64,000 bases of DNA from Martinezella rhizogenes (GCA_013322215.1 JAAMEZ010000029.1:1-64000), one strand, 5' to 3'; shown: positions 17,048-26,240, numbered from the stretch's first letter. The notes: generated by a model from the sequence alone, not told the origin. Made by a program: numbers and translations.

Positions 17048-18100
17048 ATGGCGCAAATATCCTCGACCCCCATATTCAATTTTTCCACTCTCGACTTTCC
17101 CAAAAAAGACCGATTTCACGCCTGGGTGAAGGACAATCACTGTGATTGCAGATTGCGGGATGGTGATCATCTAGCCTTCAATGCAGAAGCGACTGGCGCT
17201 TCTCTCGGCCCCCTTATTCTATCCGGCAGAAAGTGGCTCAATCAGGATGGGGCTCCCACATATGAAGTTCATCGAACCCAACGGCACATCCGAACCGACG
17301 GTCATGATTTCTTTCGGTTCACGCTGGTCCTAAGCGGCAGACTTCTCTGCCGCTGGACAAGTCCCCAATCCATCAAGACGGCTGGCGATCTGTTCGTTCT
17401 CGATGCTGCCCAAATCAACGAATCCATGGTGGAGGCTGGCGATGTAATTTCCCTGGTGGTGCCGAGGGATCTCCTGCCAAGCCAGACGGAGCTCTTGCAT
17501 GGACATACGCTGGCAACGGGCATAGGTCGTCTTATCGCAGACCATCTGCTTTCGTTGCTCCAAAACCTAGCAAACCTGGGTGAGAACGAGATTCCCTATA
17601 TCGTCCAATCGACCCTTCAGCTCTTGGCGGCGGCGGTTTCTTCGACGCCGCATGTGCTCGCTGAAGCAGGCAGCCCGATTCGCGATATGCTGCGTAGCCG
17701 AATCCTGCGCTATATCGATGCGCATTTGCTGGACGCCAATCTCACGCCTGACGGCATCTGCCGAGATGTTGGGCTGTCGCGCGCAAAACTCTATCAGTTG
17801 TTCGAAGGCAGTGGGGGCGTCATGCGGCAAATACAGCGCAAAAGATTACGTCGTGCTTACCAGATGCTGGCAGATCCCAACCGTCCGCAGCCGCATATTG
17901 CCGAGGTCGCCTGGCGTCACGGCTTTTCGAACGAGAAGTACTTCTTCCGCCTATTCAAAGCCGAGTTTGGCCACACGCCCGGTGAGACCCTGGAGAACAT
18001 TCGCGCCTCTGTGTCGAAGCAAGCGGTTCCTCAGCACCGTCCCGAAGATGCCAATCTGCCCTCGGGCTGGACATTGCCTTTCGGCACACCCGATCATTGA
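17048..18100 (+). CDS. AraC-family transcriptional regulator
   Basis: About 350 residues: an N-terminal AraC-binding-like domain (~1-220, DHLAFNAEATGASLGPLILS, FFRFTLVLSGRLLCRW) and a C-terminal double HTH (~240-330, SRILRYIDAHLLDANLTPDG, CRDVGLSRAKLYQLFEGSGG, EVAWRHGFSNEKYFFRLFKA, FGHTPGETL). I start at the ATG at 17048; a GTG at 17033 is also in frame. It is on the same strand as tetR, 69 bases after it, and converges on the DUF4344 gene. Target and effector are unknown. Confidence 0.88.
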   Translation: MAQISSTPIFNFSTLDFPKKDRFHAWVKDNHCDCRLRDGDHLAFNAEATGASLGPLILSGRKWLNQDGAPTYEVHRTQRHIRTDGHDFFRFTLVLSGRLLCRWTSPQSIKTAGDLFVLDAAQINESMVEAGDVISLVVPRDLLPSQTELLHGHTLATGIGRLIADHLLSLLQNLANLGENEIPYIVQSTLQLLAAAVSSTPHVLAEAGSPIRDMLRSRILRYIDAHLLDANLTPDGICRDVGLSRAKLYQLFEGSGGVMRQIQRKRLRRAYQMLADPNRPQPHIAEVAWRHGFSNEKYFFRLFKAEFGHTPGETLENIRASVSKQAVPQHRPEDANLPSGWTLPFGTPDH

Positions 18101-18141
18101 GCCTATCGGAGGCCGATCGCATAGGGCCTTCCATCATCCGT

Positions 18142-20055
18142 TCATTTGGCGAACGGATTGCTGTTTTTGTCCCACTCAAGGGGATTCCCACCCGCCGCCG
18201 GCTGCGGGGCCGGCGCATTCTGCTGACTGGTGCCGTTTCCGCTATCACTGTCTGATTTCGGCTGGAATCTGGGCGAAAAGTGCGGCAGCAGCAATCGCGC
18301 CCAGGAACGATTGATCTTGGCGGCTTCGTCCGGACAGCGCGCTGCCCGCTCTTTGGGCAACATCCCGTTGTCGACGATTGCGCCATTATCTTGCGGGTCG
18401 AGCCCGTAGACCATGCACAGCAGATTGAAGTAGCGTTGTGCGTCGAGCGAATGCTCGTCGGCGAAGGCGGCGACATCCGGGCTGCCGGAAGACTGGCTGT
18501 TAATCTTGAACCAGACGGACGCCAGTTGCAGGACACGCGCGATGTCGTTCTTGTTCTCGCTGTCGTCCACATGCGCGAGCAGCATGACCGAGGCGAGCTG
18601 ATCGACCGAATCCTCTTCGCGCCCGACGGCGGGAAGATCCAACAGATCGATCAGCGCATGTCCGGACTCGTGCAGGAGGATGAAGCGGAGATTGTCGCGC
18701 ACGAACTCGATGGTCAACGCCTTGGGATCGGAGGCGCCCTTCGAGAGAGCCTGCCCCATTTGCAACAGGCTGTCGATCATCTCATAACAGAGGAAAACCG
18801 CGCCGTTCTTCTTGTCATAGAACGCGTTGATCGTGTTGCATTGCCGGGTAACGTAGTGCAGGGGACGTGGCGTCACGAAGAGACCGTCGAGGCCTTCGAT
18901 TTCCGGAATGTTCAAGAAAAGGTGCGTGTCGACGGCCCACTGATAGGCATAGTTGAACTTGGAGTCTTCCGGCGGGAAATAGTGATAGACGAAACGTAGT
19001 CCCTTGCCATCCGACGTGACGAGCGAACCATCCGAAGGCGGCGGAAGCGCGCCCTCCTTCTGCTCCGTAAGACCATCTTTGCCGCCGGATTGGGAAGTCT
19101 GATTAGCAGCCTGACCATCATTCTGCTGGGGCTGAGCCTGCGTATCGGCTGGCTGACCTGCGGAACCACTGTCGCTTGCGGGGCCGTTGCTGCCTGAGGA
19201 CGCGCTCTGGCCATCGGCGCTGGCGAGATTGGCAAGCTGTACCAGGGTTGGATAGCTCGGATCGCCGTCGGCCGGATTGTCGCCAAAAGGGTAGAAGCTG
19301 TTGGAGATGAGTACCGAAATATTGTCGACGACCTTGCTGGCTTCGTTCGCGGTCCAGCTCAGGTCGTAACCACGTATGTCGTTGCCCTTCTGCTCGAAGC
19401 GGGAATAGAATTTTCGATCTCCCGCCGTACCCGACAGGATAAACCAGTTCGGCCGCTTGAGCTGATAGGTGACCGTGCTGCCCTGCTCATTGGAAAGGCT
19501 CTTGAACAGCGCGTCGATGTGGCCCGGACCGGAATTTGGGAAATGCGCAGTCTTCAGGGTGAGCGCGCCGTCAGCGCTTTGAAGGGTTTCGCCGCCGAGC
19601 GTGTTGTCCTGCCGTTCCGTGAGCAGCGCTGCTGGATAAGATATGGTTACGCCGGCCTTGGAGCCGTCCAGAGGGTGCCACTGTAGTTGCTTGCGCAGGT
19701 CGAGGGCCGTGCCACCCAGTTCCAGTGCATCCCGGGCGGAAAGCTTGCCGGTCGAAGGCCGCTTGTGATCGCCCTGATAGCTCGCAATGGCATTACGGCT
19801 GCTCTGCCCGAAAGAGCCGTCTGCGAAGCCGTTGTAGTAGCCAAGCACAATCAATCCTTCCTGGCTAAGACGCTTCTCCCAGATGTTGAGCGCGCTCTCG
19901 ATCGAATCCGAGCTGTTGAGATCGAGTTGAGATGTGCTTTGGTTCGAGATCTGCGCAAGCGCGGGCCGGACCGAAGCAGGGAACGGAAGAGCAAGAAGAA
20001 AAGCCAGCGCGAAGATTGCGTTCCTGGAAGAGTAGCGCTTCGGGGCGAAGTTCAT
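18142..20055 (-). CDS. Exported PG-binding protein with DUF4344 metallopeptidase domain
   Basis: About 637 residues with a Sec signal peptide (IFALAFLLALPFPASVRPALAQ). Domains: a peptidoglycan-binding-1-like segment at ~70-125 (LSQEGLIVLGYYNGFADGSF, RNAIASYQ), a periplasmic middle part, a Q/S/G-rich linker at ~280-345, then a DUF4344 putative metallopeptidase at ~380-600. The metal site is HESGHALIDLLDLP followed by GREEDSVDQLA, as in that family; FVYHYFPPED and CYEMID are also typical. It is likely cell-wall associated. The downstream genes on the same strand (DUF4424 and an unknown exported protein, which precede it in the transcript) suggest one periplasmic unit. The ATG at 20055 has GGAGC upstream; an ATG at 20091 is the alternative. 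Confidence 0.8.
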   Translation of the reverse strand: MNFAPKRYSSRNAIFALAFLLALPFPASVRPALAQISNQSTSQLDLNSSDSIESALNIWEKRLSQEGLIVLGYYNGFADGSFGQSSRNAIASYQGDHKRPSTGKLSARDALELGGTALDLRKQLQWHPLDGSKAGVTISYPAALLTERQDNTLGGETLQSADGALTLKTAHFPNSGPGHIDALFKSLSNEQGSTVTYQLKRPNWFILSGTAGDRKFYSRFEQKGNDIRGYDLSWTANEASKVVDNISVLISNSFYPFGDNPADGDPSYPTLVQLANLASADGQSASSGSNGPASDSGSAGQPADTQAQPQQNDGQAANQTSQSGGKDGLTEQKEGALPPPSDGSLVTSDGKGLRFVYHYFPPEDSKFNYAYQWAVDTHLFLNIPEIEGLDGLFVTPRPLHYVTRQCNTINAFYDKKNGAVFLCYEMIDSLLQMGQALSKGASDPKALTIEFVRDNLRFILLHESGHALIDLLDLPAVGREEDSVDQLASVMLLAHVDDSENKNDIARVLQLASVWFKINSQSSGSPDVAAFADEHSLDAQRYFNLLCMVYGLDPQDNGAIVDNGMLPKERAARCPDEAAKINRSWARLLLPHFSPRFQPKSDSDSGNGTSQQNAPAPQPAAGGNPLEWDKNSNPFAK

Positions 20056-20113
20056 TTTGCGCGAGCTCCGGTTCTTGGGATGGATTGCCAAAGGGATAGG
20101 GAGGGCGCCGACA

Positions 20114-21139
20114 TCACTGAACCGGCACGGTTTTCAAAAGCAGCAGGTCGATATCGCGATCGGGCTTGTAGTTCTTGATATCGAGCTCGAACTGGGTCGG
20201 ACTGATCTTCTTCACGCCATTGCCGCAGAAAGAGACCAGTGTCTTTGGATCGCCCTTATCGACGATCAGCTTGAAATCGCCGATCGGCCCCGCCCAGTTG
20301 CCGCCAGAGGTGATGACATAGGACAGATATTGCTCGAAAGCCTGGAACGTCGTCGCGTTGTCATCAGCGACCTTTTTGTAGAGGCCGCGCGCCGCCTTCA
20401 TGAAGGCTTCGTCGGTGCAGAACCGCTCGCGATAGAACTTCAGCTGATCCTCCCCCATGTCAGGCGAGCCAAGCGACAGCGAGGATTGACTGCCGACGAC
20501 CGGGACATAGGTCTGCTGGACGATCAGATCCCTCCCTCTGAGAAAGGTCTGGTTCCGCCAATATTTCGATTTCAGCGTCCAGAGCGGATAAAGGGTTGTT
20601 GCCTCTCCGGTGTAGTCGCTTCCGCCCGAATCAAGGATATTCGCGTCCACTAGGTCCTTGCGTTGCGCGTCCGTCAGGCGGCCAATCGCTGCCTCGGTCG
20701 CCTCGGAAGTCGGCACCAGGGGGATATGCAGGGCCTTGAGCTTGTCGGTGATTTCCACATCGGGCTTGCCATCGGCCGTCAGAAACGCCCGCTGCTCGAG
20801 CTGCGAGGGAGCGGGTTGGCCATCGACAATGGTCTGGAATTTCATGAAATTATCGCTCCCCGGGTCGGGAACGACCGTGGTGGAGTTGGAGCCGCCGCCC
20901 GGAAATGCCGGCATCGGGAAAGCGATGGTCGTCGAATAGTCCGCGTCTGTCAGGTTGCGGAAGCGGTAGGAGATCCGGATACCGGTTGTGGAGAGATATA
21001 GCTCCTCTGAGACGAGCGCGATCTTGTCCGTCTTCTGAAGGACGAGGCCACCGGCTCCCAAGGTCGCCGAGCTGTCATCGGCGAGAGCGGGAGTGGACAG
21101 GAGCAAGAGGGTTCCACAGGCGAACGGGGTAAAGCGCAT
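20114..21139 (-). CDS. Exported DUF4424 protein
   Basis: About 341 residues with signal peptide MRFTPFACGTLLLLSTPALA. The mature protein starts DDSSATLGAGGLVLQKTDKI and has ISYRFRNLTDADYSTTIAFP, the hallmark opening of DUF4424 proteins. It ends with DFKLIVDKGDPKTLVSFCG. The family is known only as periplasmic proteins in alphaproteobacteria and relatives. It is between the 432-residue exported protein and the DUF4344 metallopeptidase gene on the same strand with short spacers (50 and 58 bases), so an operon is likely. The start is set at the ATG at 21139, giving a proper signal peptide. Confidence 0.85.
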   Translation of the reverse strand: MRFTPFACGTLLLLSTPALADDSSATLGAGGLVLQKTDKIALVSEELYLSTTGIRISYRFRNLTDADYSTTIAFPMPAFPGGGSNSTTVVPDPGSDNFMKFQTIVDGQPAPSQLEQRAFLTADGKPDVEITDKLKALHIPLVPTSEATEAAIGRLTDAQRKDLVDANILDSGGSDYTGEATTLYPLWTLKSKYWRNQTFLRGRDLIVQQTYVPVVGSQSSLSLGSPDMGEDQLKFYRERFCTDEAFMKAARGLYKKVADDNATTFQAFEQYLSYVITSGGNWAGPIGDFKLIVDKGDPKTLVSFCGNGVKKISPTQFELDIKNYKPDRDIDLLLLKTVPVQ

Positions 21140-21189
21140 TCTGGTTCTCTTCGGGTGGGGCAAGTGCCGGGTTGGCTTCTGTGGGGGCT

Positions 21190-22488
21190 TCAGGATCCGT
21201 TCTTGCGATAGGTTAGGCCGTCGAATGTGTAGATCTCGCCGGACTTGGCGTTCCTGGCATCACCATTGACGAACATATCGTGGAACTCGCCATGCAGGCC
21301 GCGCTCGGCCTTTACCGCGTGACGGAAGGCGCTAAAGACCACGCTTGCCTTGCCTGTGGGCGCAACGGATACGATCCACACCGGCCCCGTCCCTCCGCCC
21401 GCATCACAGCGGTTCGAGGTCGTCACGAACCAGGTCTTGCTGGTCGCCGACAGCGACGGCAACATCTCCCTTCCGGTCAGCTTGCAGATCGGCGGATAGT
21501 TGGAATCGTGTTTGATGGCTTCGGTGACGTCAGGAGAAGGCGGTACCATTCCGATATCGTCGATCGACCAGACGCCCGGCGAGCCGGTACCGGCAGCGGG
21601 TGGTGGCGGTGCGGCATCAGTCGCAGGTACTGGCGTCCCGTTCCTGGCAATGACATTGCCGGCAAGCTCGAAGCCGGTGATGATCTCCTCTGGCACAGTT
21701 CCAGCCTCGAGCACGAATTTACCCGCTTGCGAACGCCAGATGGCGACACTCGATTGTTCATCGCCCCCGCCGGCACTTCTCGTATAGGTGACGCGCACGC
21801 GATCGGGTTGCGGCAAGCCTGTTTCAACCCTGCTCGTTACGGTCACGGCTTTGCTGTCGTCTTCTTCCGCGCCGCTATTGCTCCAGCCGGTCGGAATCAT
21901 GCCGAGGGAGACGATGCTGCCGTTGCGGAACACATAAAAGTCAGTCAAATCATTGGAATAGCCCTGCTGAGATATCCCGCCATTCACCATCATCCCATCG
22001 TCGGCTCCGAAATGCGCGGCATTGATATCGCCCACATTGCCCAATGCGCCATTGCTCTCGGCGAAATCGCGCTTGACCGTGACGAGCCGCAGCGCACTTC
22101 CCGACTCCCGAAAGAAATAGGCCGACAGACTGGAGCCCTGATCGAGTCCGCTTTCGCCCGGATCCGGCGGAATCGCGGTAATCAGAACTCGGCTGCCGGT
22201 GAACGTCATGAGAGCCGCGAGCGAAACGCATTTTTCGGAAGAGCCTTCGGCGCGAAAGCGTGCGTTTTTCCCGAAAGCAAGGGTCTCTGCCATGCGCATG
22301 TCGGTGTTGTTTGCGAGCATGTCGCGGACATCCTCGCACAACGGTGCCTGGGCTTTGCTTGGATGGTCATCACCTGATGCGCCGCGAGCCGTCGCTCCCC
22401 ATAGGCCGATCATGGTGGAAAGCGCTATACCGCCGGTGATGGGCAGCAAAGCTGCAAGGCTCCATTTGCTGCAGTTCGTTTCCGTCAT
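21190..22488 (-). CDS. Exported protein of unknown function
   Basis: About 432 residues. An N-terminal hydrophobic segment (WSLAALLPITGGIALSTMIG) ends in ATARGASGDD, a signal peptide or anchor. The mature part has a CEDVRDMLANNTDMRMAETL opening, a beta-rich middle, an A/P-rich linker (TDAAPPPPAAGTGSPG) and a C-terminal CKLTGREMLPSLSATSKTWF part with Cys residues likely to form disulphides. I recognise no family. As first gene of the probable three-gene operon with DUF4424 and the DUF4344 metallopeptidase it may act with them in the periplasm. Confidence 0.75.
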   Translation of the reverse strand: MTETNCSKWSLAALLPITGGIALSTMIGLWGATARGASGDDHPSKAQAPLCEDVRDMLANNTDMRMAETLAFGKNARFRAEGSSEKCVSLAALMTFTGSRVLITAIPPDPGESGLDQGSSLSAYFFRESGSALRLVTVKRDFAESNGALGNVGDINAAHFGADDGMMVNGGISQQGYSNDLTDFYVFRNGSIVSLGMIPTGWSNSGAEEDDSKAVTVTSRVETGLPQPDRVRVTYTRSAGGGDEQSSVAIWRSQAGKFVLEAGTVPEEIITGFELAGNVIARNGTPVPATDAAPPPPAAGTGSPGVWSIDDIGMVPPSPDVTEAIKHDSNYPPICKLTGREMLPSLSATSKTWFVTTSNRCDAGGGTGPVWIVSVAPTGKASVVFSAFRHAVKAERGLHGEFHDMFVNGDARNAKSGEIYTFDGLTYRKNGS

Positions 22489-22500
22489 TGGCCCATGCAT

Positions 22501-23034
22501 CCGTCACCAACGCACAGAACCGTCCTATTCATCACGCCCATATCGTTGGGTGCGATCTCAAGAGGTAAGCCCGTCATCCGTTCCCTCTCATTCCAACGCT
22601 GTCAGCACACTCCAGCCCGCAGGCAAATTCTCCTACCGCGCGATGGACTCCGATTGTCTGGGAGCGAGGCTCAAGTTGAGCGACTTGCCAGGATCCTCGG
22701 ACAGTTGTGAGGCCTGCCCAGGCACGGCATCGCCGGCATCAAGACGCAGCACCAACAAGGCGTTTATCAGAGCGTATTCGCGGCACCGATATCTCTGCGT
22801 CTGCCATAAGTGTACATCCGTCTATATTTTCCAAAGCCGTCTTTGCGGCTGGCCGACAACTCTCGCGTGCCATAAATGAGCCGAGACGAATTGACTGTGT
22901 GAGATCAAAATCGGATCAACTCGCATTCGAGCCCTAAATGTATGAGTGGGCTTGCATTCGCGATGAGTGTGGAGGATCGGCGCTCGGAGCGAGCCCAACC
23001 CATGAACGCCTTACCTCGTTGAAAGGATGTCAGC
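22501..23034. other. 534-base intergenic region between divergent exported-protein genes
   Basis: It separates the divergent 432-residue protein gene and the LprI-like gene. Frames in it have no ribosome sites or family signatures. It should hold the promoters of both units; a GAAAGGATG ribosome site for the right-hand gene lies at its end. No repeat, RNA gene or clear operator was found. Confidence 0.5.
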
Positions 23035-24117
23035 ATGAATGTTTGGCGTGGAGCCCTTTGCCGCCTGTCTTTATCCGTTCTGGCGCTATCGATTCCGACG
23101 CTTGTCTGGGCGGCCGAGCAAAAGACTGATTGCTTCGGCTTCGACGCTGTGGATGACGATCCATTCGCAGTCCAACTTTATGAGATCAAGCCTGGGGATA
23201 AGGTCGAGATTCAGTGTCCGGAGAAATCTGTGATCTGCAACAAGGGCGCCTTTCTGTTGCCGGGCGATCAGGTCGCTGTAAGCCGGATCGATGGCGACCG
23301 CGCATGCGCCGAATATCTCAATCCTGCGAAGCGACCCGAGAATGATGAAACTGCCGGCTGGTTGCCGCTGGCACGGCTTGCCCCAGTATCGCCGGTGCCC
23401 AACTGGGTCGGACGATGGGGTGACAGCGAAACGACAATCATTGCCAAGCAAAAAGGCGATAAGATCCGCATCGACGCCAAAGCCAATCTGCAATTCGGCA
23501 ATGGTGAGGAAGGAGGACAGTTTGCCGCCCTCGTCGACGGAAAACAGTCTCAAGTCAAATTTGGCTACCAATCTGGCGACGACGGCAAGCCGGAAAAGCT
23601 TCTTCCCTATCAGGACAAGACCATACCTGGCCTTTGCCAGGTCAAGATGGCGCAACTCGGACGCTATCTTGTCGTCGGCGACAACCATATGTGCGGCGGT
23701 ATCAACGTCAGCTTTTCTCGGGTTTATCGCCGGGTCGATGAGAAGGCGCCGGCAGATAAGACAGGGGCGTCGAAATCGTCTGCGGCGCAGAAACAGGTGG
23801 ATGCTGTACGCGCCTCCTACAAGGCGTGCCTCGACAAATCCGAAGGCGTTACCGTTGCCATGCGGGACTGCGCCGGCACGGAGCATAAATATCAGGACGA
23901 TCGTCTCAACCGAGCCTATCGTGCGTTACGGGCAAAGCTCGATCAGGCGAGCGCCACGCAACTGCGTGACGAGCAGCGGGGCTGGATTGCTGAACGGGAC
24001 AAGCAATGTGCTGTGGACAGCACCGGCGGCACAGCCGCTTTAGTCGTGGCCGACGACTGCTCGGTGCAGACGACGGCCAAGCGCGCCGCGGAGCTTGAGA
24101 GCCGGCTTCCCCGATAA
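23035..24117 (+). CDS. Exported protein with C-terminal LprI-like domain
   Basis: A 360-residue protein with signal peptide (LCRLSLSVLALSIPTLVWAA). The N-terminal ~100 residues contain VQLYEIKPGDKVEIQCPE, the middle (WVGRWGDSETTIIAKQKG) is a beta-rich module found in rhizobial exported proteins, and the C-terminal ~100 residues form a DUF1311/LprI-like domain (AVRASYKACLDKSEGV, YQDDRLNRAYRALRAKL, RDEQRGWIAERDKQC). LprI of mycobacteria inhibits lysozyme; whether this protein does is inference. It is one of three LprI-like proteins within 3 kb. Confidence 0.8.
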   Translation: MNVWRGALCRLSLSVLALSIPTLVWAAEQKTDCFGFDAVDDDPFAVQLYEIKPGDKVEIQCPEKSVICNKGAFLLPGDQVAVSRIDGDRACAEYLNPAKRPENDETAGWLPLARLAPVSPVPNWVGRWGDSETTIIAKQKGDKIRIDAKANLQFGNGEEGGQFAALVDGKQSQVKFGYQSGDDGKPEKLLPYQDKTIPGLCQVKMAQLGRYLVVGDNHMCGGINVSFSRVYRRVDEKAPADKTGASKSSAAQKQVDAVRASYKACLDKSEGVTVAMRDCAGTEHKYQDDRLNRAYRALRAKLDQASATQLRDEQRGWIAERDKQCAVDSTGGTAALVVADDCSVQTTAKRAAELESRLPR

Positions 24118-24151
24118 GGGAGATCGAGCTCATCCATGATGAGCCGGCCCA

Positions 24152-24619
24152 CTACGGGGCCGGCGCAATCCCCGGCAGCGCATAGCCGCGCTCGAGCGTT
24201 CCGTCGAAGGCCGCGCCGTGGCAGGACATTGAATACCGCTCCCAGGTGTAGTTCGTGATGATGGAGCGCCGCTCGGGATCCGGGTGCCGAAACTCGTACC
24301 CTACTTCCGCCTCGTAAGTGGCCTGTTCGCCTCCGTATTGCGACACGCCCTTCGTATAGATCAGAACCTGTCGCGTCCCGCCTGCCGGGTTAGTGACAGG
24401 CTTGGGCATGGCCATAGCGCTCAGTTGTTGGTGTGTGGTTTCCAGATAGGTCCGGCACGCCGCGAAATTTGCGAAGGGGCCGGCCGAAATCGGCTCGGCT
24501 GGGAGCGATCCGCTCGCCAGGGCCGTGCCGGTCGCGAGAAGGATGCCCACAAGCGCGGAGCCGAGCATAGCGGCCAGGCGGCCGCTGACGATTGTCCGGC
24601 TTGCTTTTTCATCAGTCAT
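24152..24619 (-). CDS. Exported protein of unknown function
   Basis: About 155 residues. The N-terminus MTDEKASRTIVSGRLAAMLG, then ALVGILLATGTALASG is a signal peptide or anchor. The rest includes ANFAACRTYLETTHQQLSAM and ERRSIITNYTWERYSMSCHG, with two Cys likely to pair. The ATG at 24619 overlaps the end of the preceding LprI-like gene by eight bases, so it is the last gene of a tightly coupled three-gene operon. No family is recognised. Confidence 0.75.
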   Translation of the reverse strand: MTDEKASRTIVSGRLAAMLGSALVGILLATGTALASGSLPAEPISAGPFANFAACRTYLETTHQQLSAMAMPKPVTNPAGGTRQVLIYTKGVSQYGGEQATYEAEVGYEFRHPDPERRSIITNYTWERYSMSCHGAAFDGTLERGYALPGIAPAP

Positions 24620-25031
24620 CGGAATCGAGAGCCTCCGCCCAATTCTTTCGCATCTCGGCAAGGCGACTGGTGTAGGCCGACTTGAGGCATTGGGCATCCT
24701 TGCAGGCGTCCCTCACGGTCTCCCGCCAATGCTTTTGCTCCTTGCCGGCAGGATCGATCACCTGGCCCGTCTCGCCGTCGTGGCCAAAGGTTTCGCCCTC
24801 AATCTTGTCGAACAGCACCTTCATCTCATCATCGAGCTTGGATAGGGCAGGATCTGCGCAGATTAACTTCTCGACGTGGCTTTTGGCATATTTGCAATTG
24901 AAACCCGCTGCTTGCGTTTGGCTCGCGAAGGCAGACAGAATGCAAAGACCGATACTCATCGCCAGCAGGCGATTGGGAGCCGAACGTCCTGTGCCCATCG
25001 GCCTTCCCTGCGATTGGGACAGACGCCTCAT
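24612..25031 (-). CDS. LprI-like (DUF1311) exported protein
   Basis: About 139 residues with a signal peptide (LLAMSIGLCILSAFASQTQAA). The mature part is almost entirely one DUF1311 domain: FNCKYAKSHVEKLICADPAL, SKLDDEMKVLFDKIEG, HWRETVRDACKDAQCLKSAY. The Cys positions match the family. The ATG at 25031 overlaps the upstream stop as ATGA, and a later ATG (~24998) with a shorter leader is also possible. It is the middle gene of the coupled operon. Lysozyme inhibition is known for LprI in mycobacteria; activity here is unproven. Confidence 0.82.
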   Translation of the reverse strand: MRRLSQSQGRPMGTGRSAPNRLLAMSIGLCILSAFASQTQAAGFNCKYAKSHVEKLICADPALSKLDDEMKVLFDKIEGETFGHDGETGQVIDPAGKEQKHWRETVRDACKDAQCLKSAYTSRLAEMRKNWAEALDSDD

Positions 25032-25861
25032 TGCACGGGCGGATAGGTTGGGCTGGTCAGGCATTGCTCAAACCAGGTTGCGTCGGATTCCTCGAGCGGC
25101 CACGCGCCTTCGACGTCCAGCTTGGGAAAATCGGTCTTCAACGCTGGAAGGTGTTGGTCCGCGCCGGGGTCGCGCGTCCAGCTTGTTTTCTGGCTATTGC
25201 CGCAAATGTCGCCTGACTGGTCGTCGCAAACAGCGGAAGCCTTGGCCTGATCGCCCTCTATGGTGCTGACAGTGTAGTATTCATAGAGCGACCAGGTCGC
25301 CCATTCGGTGCTCAGGCTGCAAAGGCGGTCCTTGTTGCGGACATGCATCGCACCATAGCACTGATAGGCGTAGCTCGACTGATCTTTGCCGTTGGGAATG
25401 AACTCGCAGCGCGTATCGAAGCCGGCGAATGCGCCGCCTGTGTACTTCGCAAGAAAGCGTCTTTGCTCTTGAGCCTGCGCGACAAGCCCTTTGTCCGATC
25501 GGTCGCTCAGTCGAGCGGTGCGTGTGGCCATAGCGCGACGTATCTCGCTGACGGGTATGGCGGCGCCGTCCGAGCCACTGCCAAGACCCTCGTTGCGTGC
25601 GGCAATCCAGCGGCGTTGGCTATTGACCAGCATGGCGCGAACTTCAGGATCTGGCGCCGTCTTGAGGAGGGCGGCATAGGCCTGTCCCATCGCCGTGTCG
25701 GCCGCCTTGAGGCCCGCATTGCCGCAAATTTTCTTGTCGATAGGGTCGCTCGCCTTGGTGCAGTCGATGGCCCATGCCGGCGTTGCAATGCCCAATCCGA
25801 GGAACGTCATTAGGCCGACGATCGTGAGCCGGATTCTTGCCGTGGATTGATGGCCGGACAT
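25028..25861 (-). CDS. LprI-like (DUF1311) exported protein with extra C-terminal domain
   Basis: About 277 residues. Signal peptide IRLTIVGLMTFLGLGIATPAWA, then a LprI-like domain (IDCTKASDPIDKKICGNAGL, MGQAYAALLKTAPDP, VNSQRRWIAARNEGLG) and a ~130-residue C-terminal part with Cys pairs (FDTRCEFIPNGKD, CDDQSGDICGNSQ). The ATG at 25861 is preceded by AGGAGC. First gene of the three-gene overlapping operon. A decayed copy of its first domain is present at 15.0-15.3 kb. Confidence 0.82.
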   Translation of the reverse strand: MSGHQSTARIRLTIVGLMTFLGLGIATPAWAIDCTKASDPIDKKICGNAGLKAADTAMGQAYAALLKTAPDPEVRAMLVNSQRRWIAARNEGLGSGSDGAAIPVSEIRRAMATRTARLSDRSDKGLVAQAQEQRRFLAKYTGGAFAGFDTRCEFIPNGKDQSSYAYQCYGAMHVRNKDRLCSLSTEWATWSLYEYYTVSTIEGDQAKASAVCDDQSGDICGNSQKTSWTRDPGADQHLPALKTDFPKLDVEGAWPLEESDATWFEQCLTSPTYPPVQ

Positions 25862-26074
25862 GGTGATGCGTGCTCCTCTGTTTCTTCCGCCACATGGTGT
25901 AGCTTGGTGGTATCGCGCTTGCGACCGATCGGACCGTTGTAGAGAGCGACATCTCGGTCTTGGCGATATTCGCAAATAGCTCGATATTGTTATTGGTTGT
26001 ACGAAATTTCGGAAATCTGAACGTCCGTGCACTTGTTATGGACGATACTGCACCGCCTCGCTTATGGGGTCAGG

Positions 26075-26240
26075 CCGCTCGAGCATGAGTTCATGGCATC
26101 CGAACTGGCCTTGTCCTGCGCAAGCGTACGGTGACCCACCTGGCAACCCCCTCTGCAAGCAACGAGTATCACGTCTCAGGTATGCCCCAGAGCTTACGTC
26201 GACGCTGTCAGTGGTAACCGAGTTATGGCGACTGTCGCTA
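26075..26240 (+). pseudogene. Decayed copy of the C-terminus of the HEPN-like gene
   Basis: The DNA from about 26075 to 26240 aligns with 12040-12205, the 3' part of the gene at 11.1-12.3 kb. In translated segments it reads RKRTVTHLATPSASNEYHVS and, in another frame, YAPELTSTLS; the intact copy has RKRTMAHLATLSASNECHVI and YAPELMSTLS. Frameshifts and the absence of upstream sequence show it is dead. Confidence 0.75.

Noticed and set aside
20057..20653. Plus-strand frames opposite the DUF4424 and DUF4344 genes
   Set aside because: The minus-strand genes have signal peptides and known domains; the plus-strand frames have neither.
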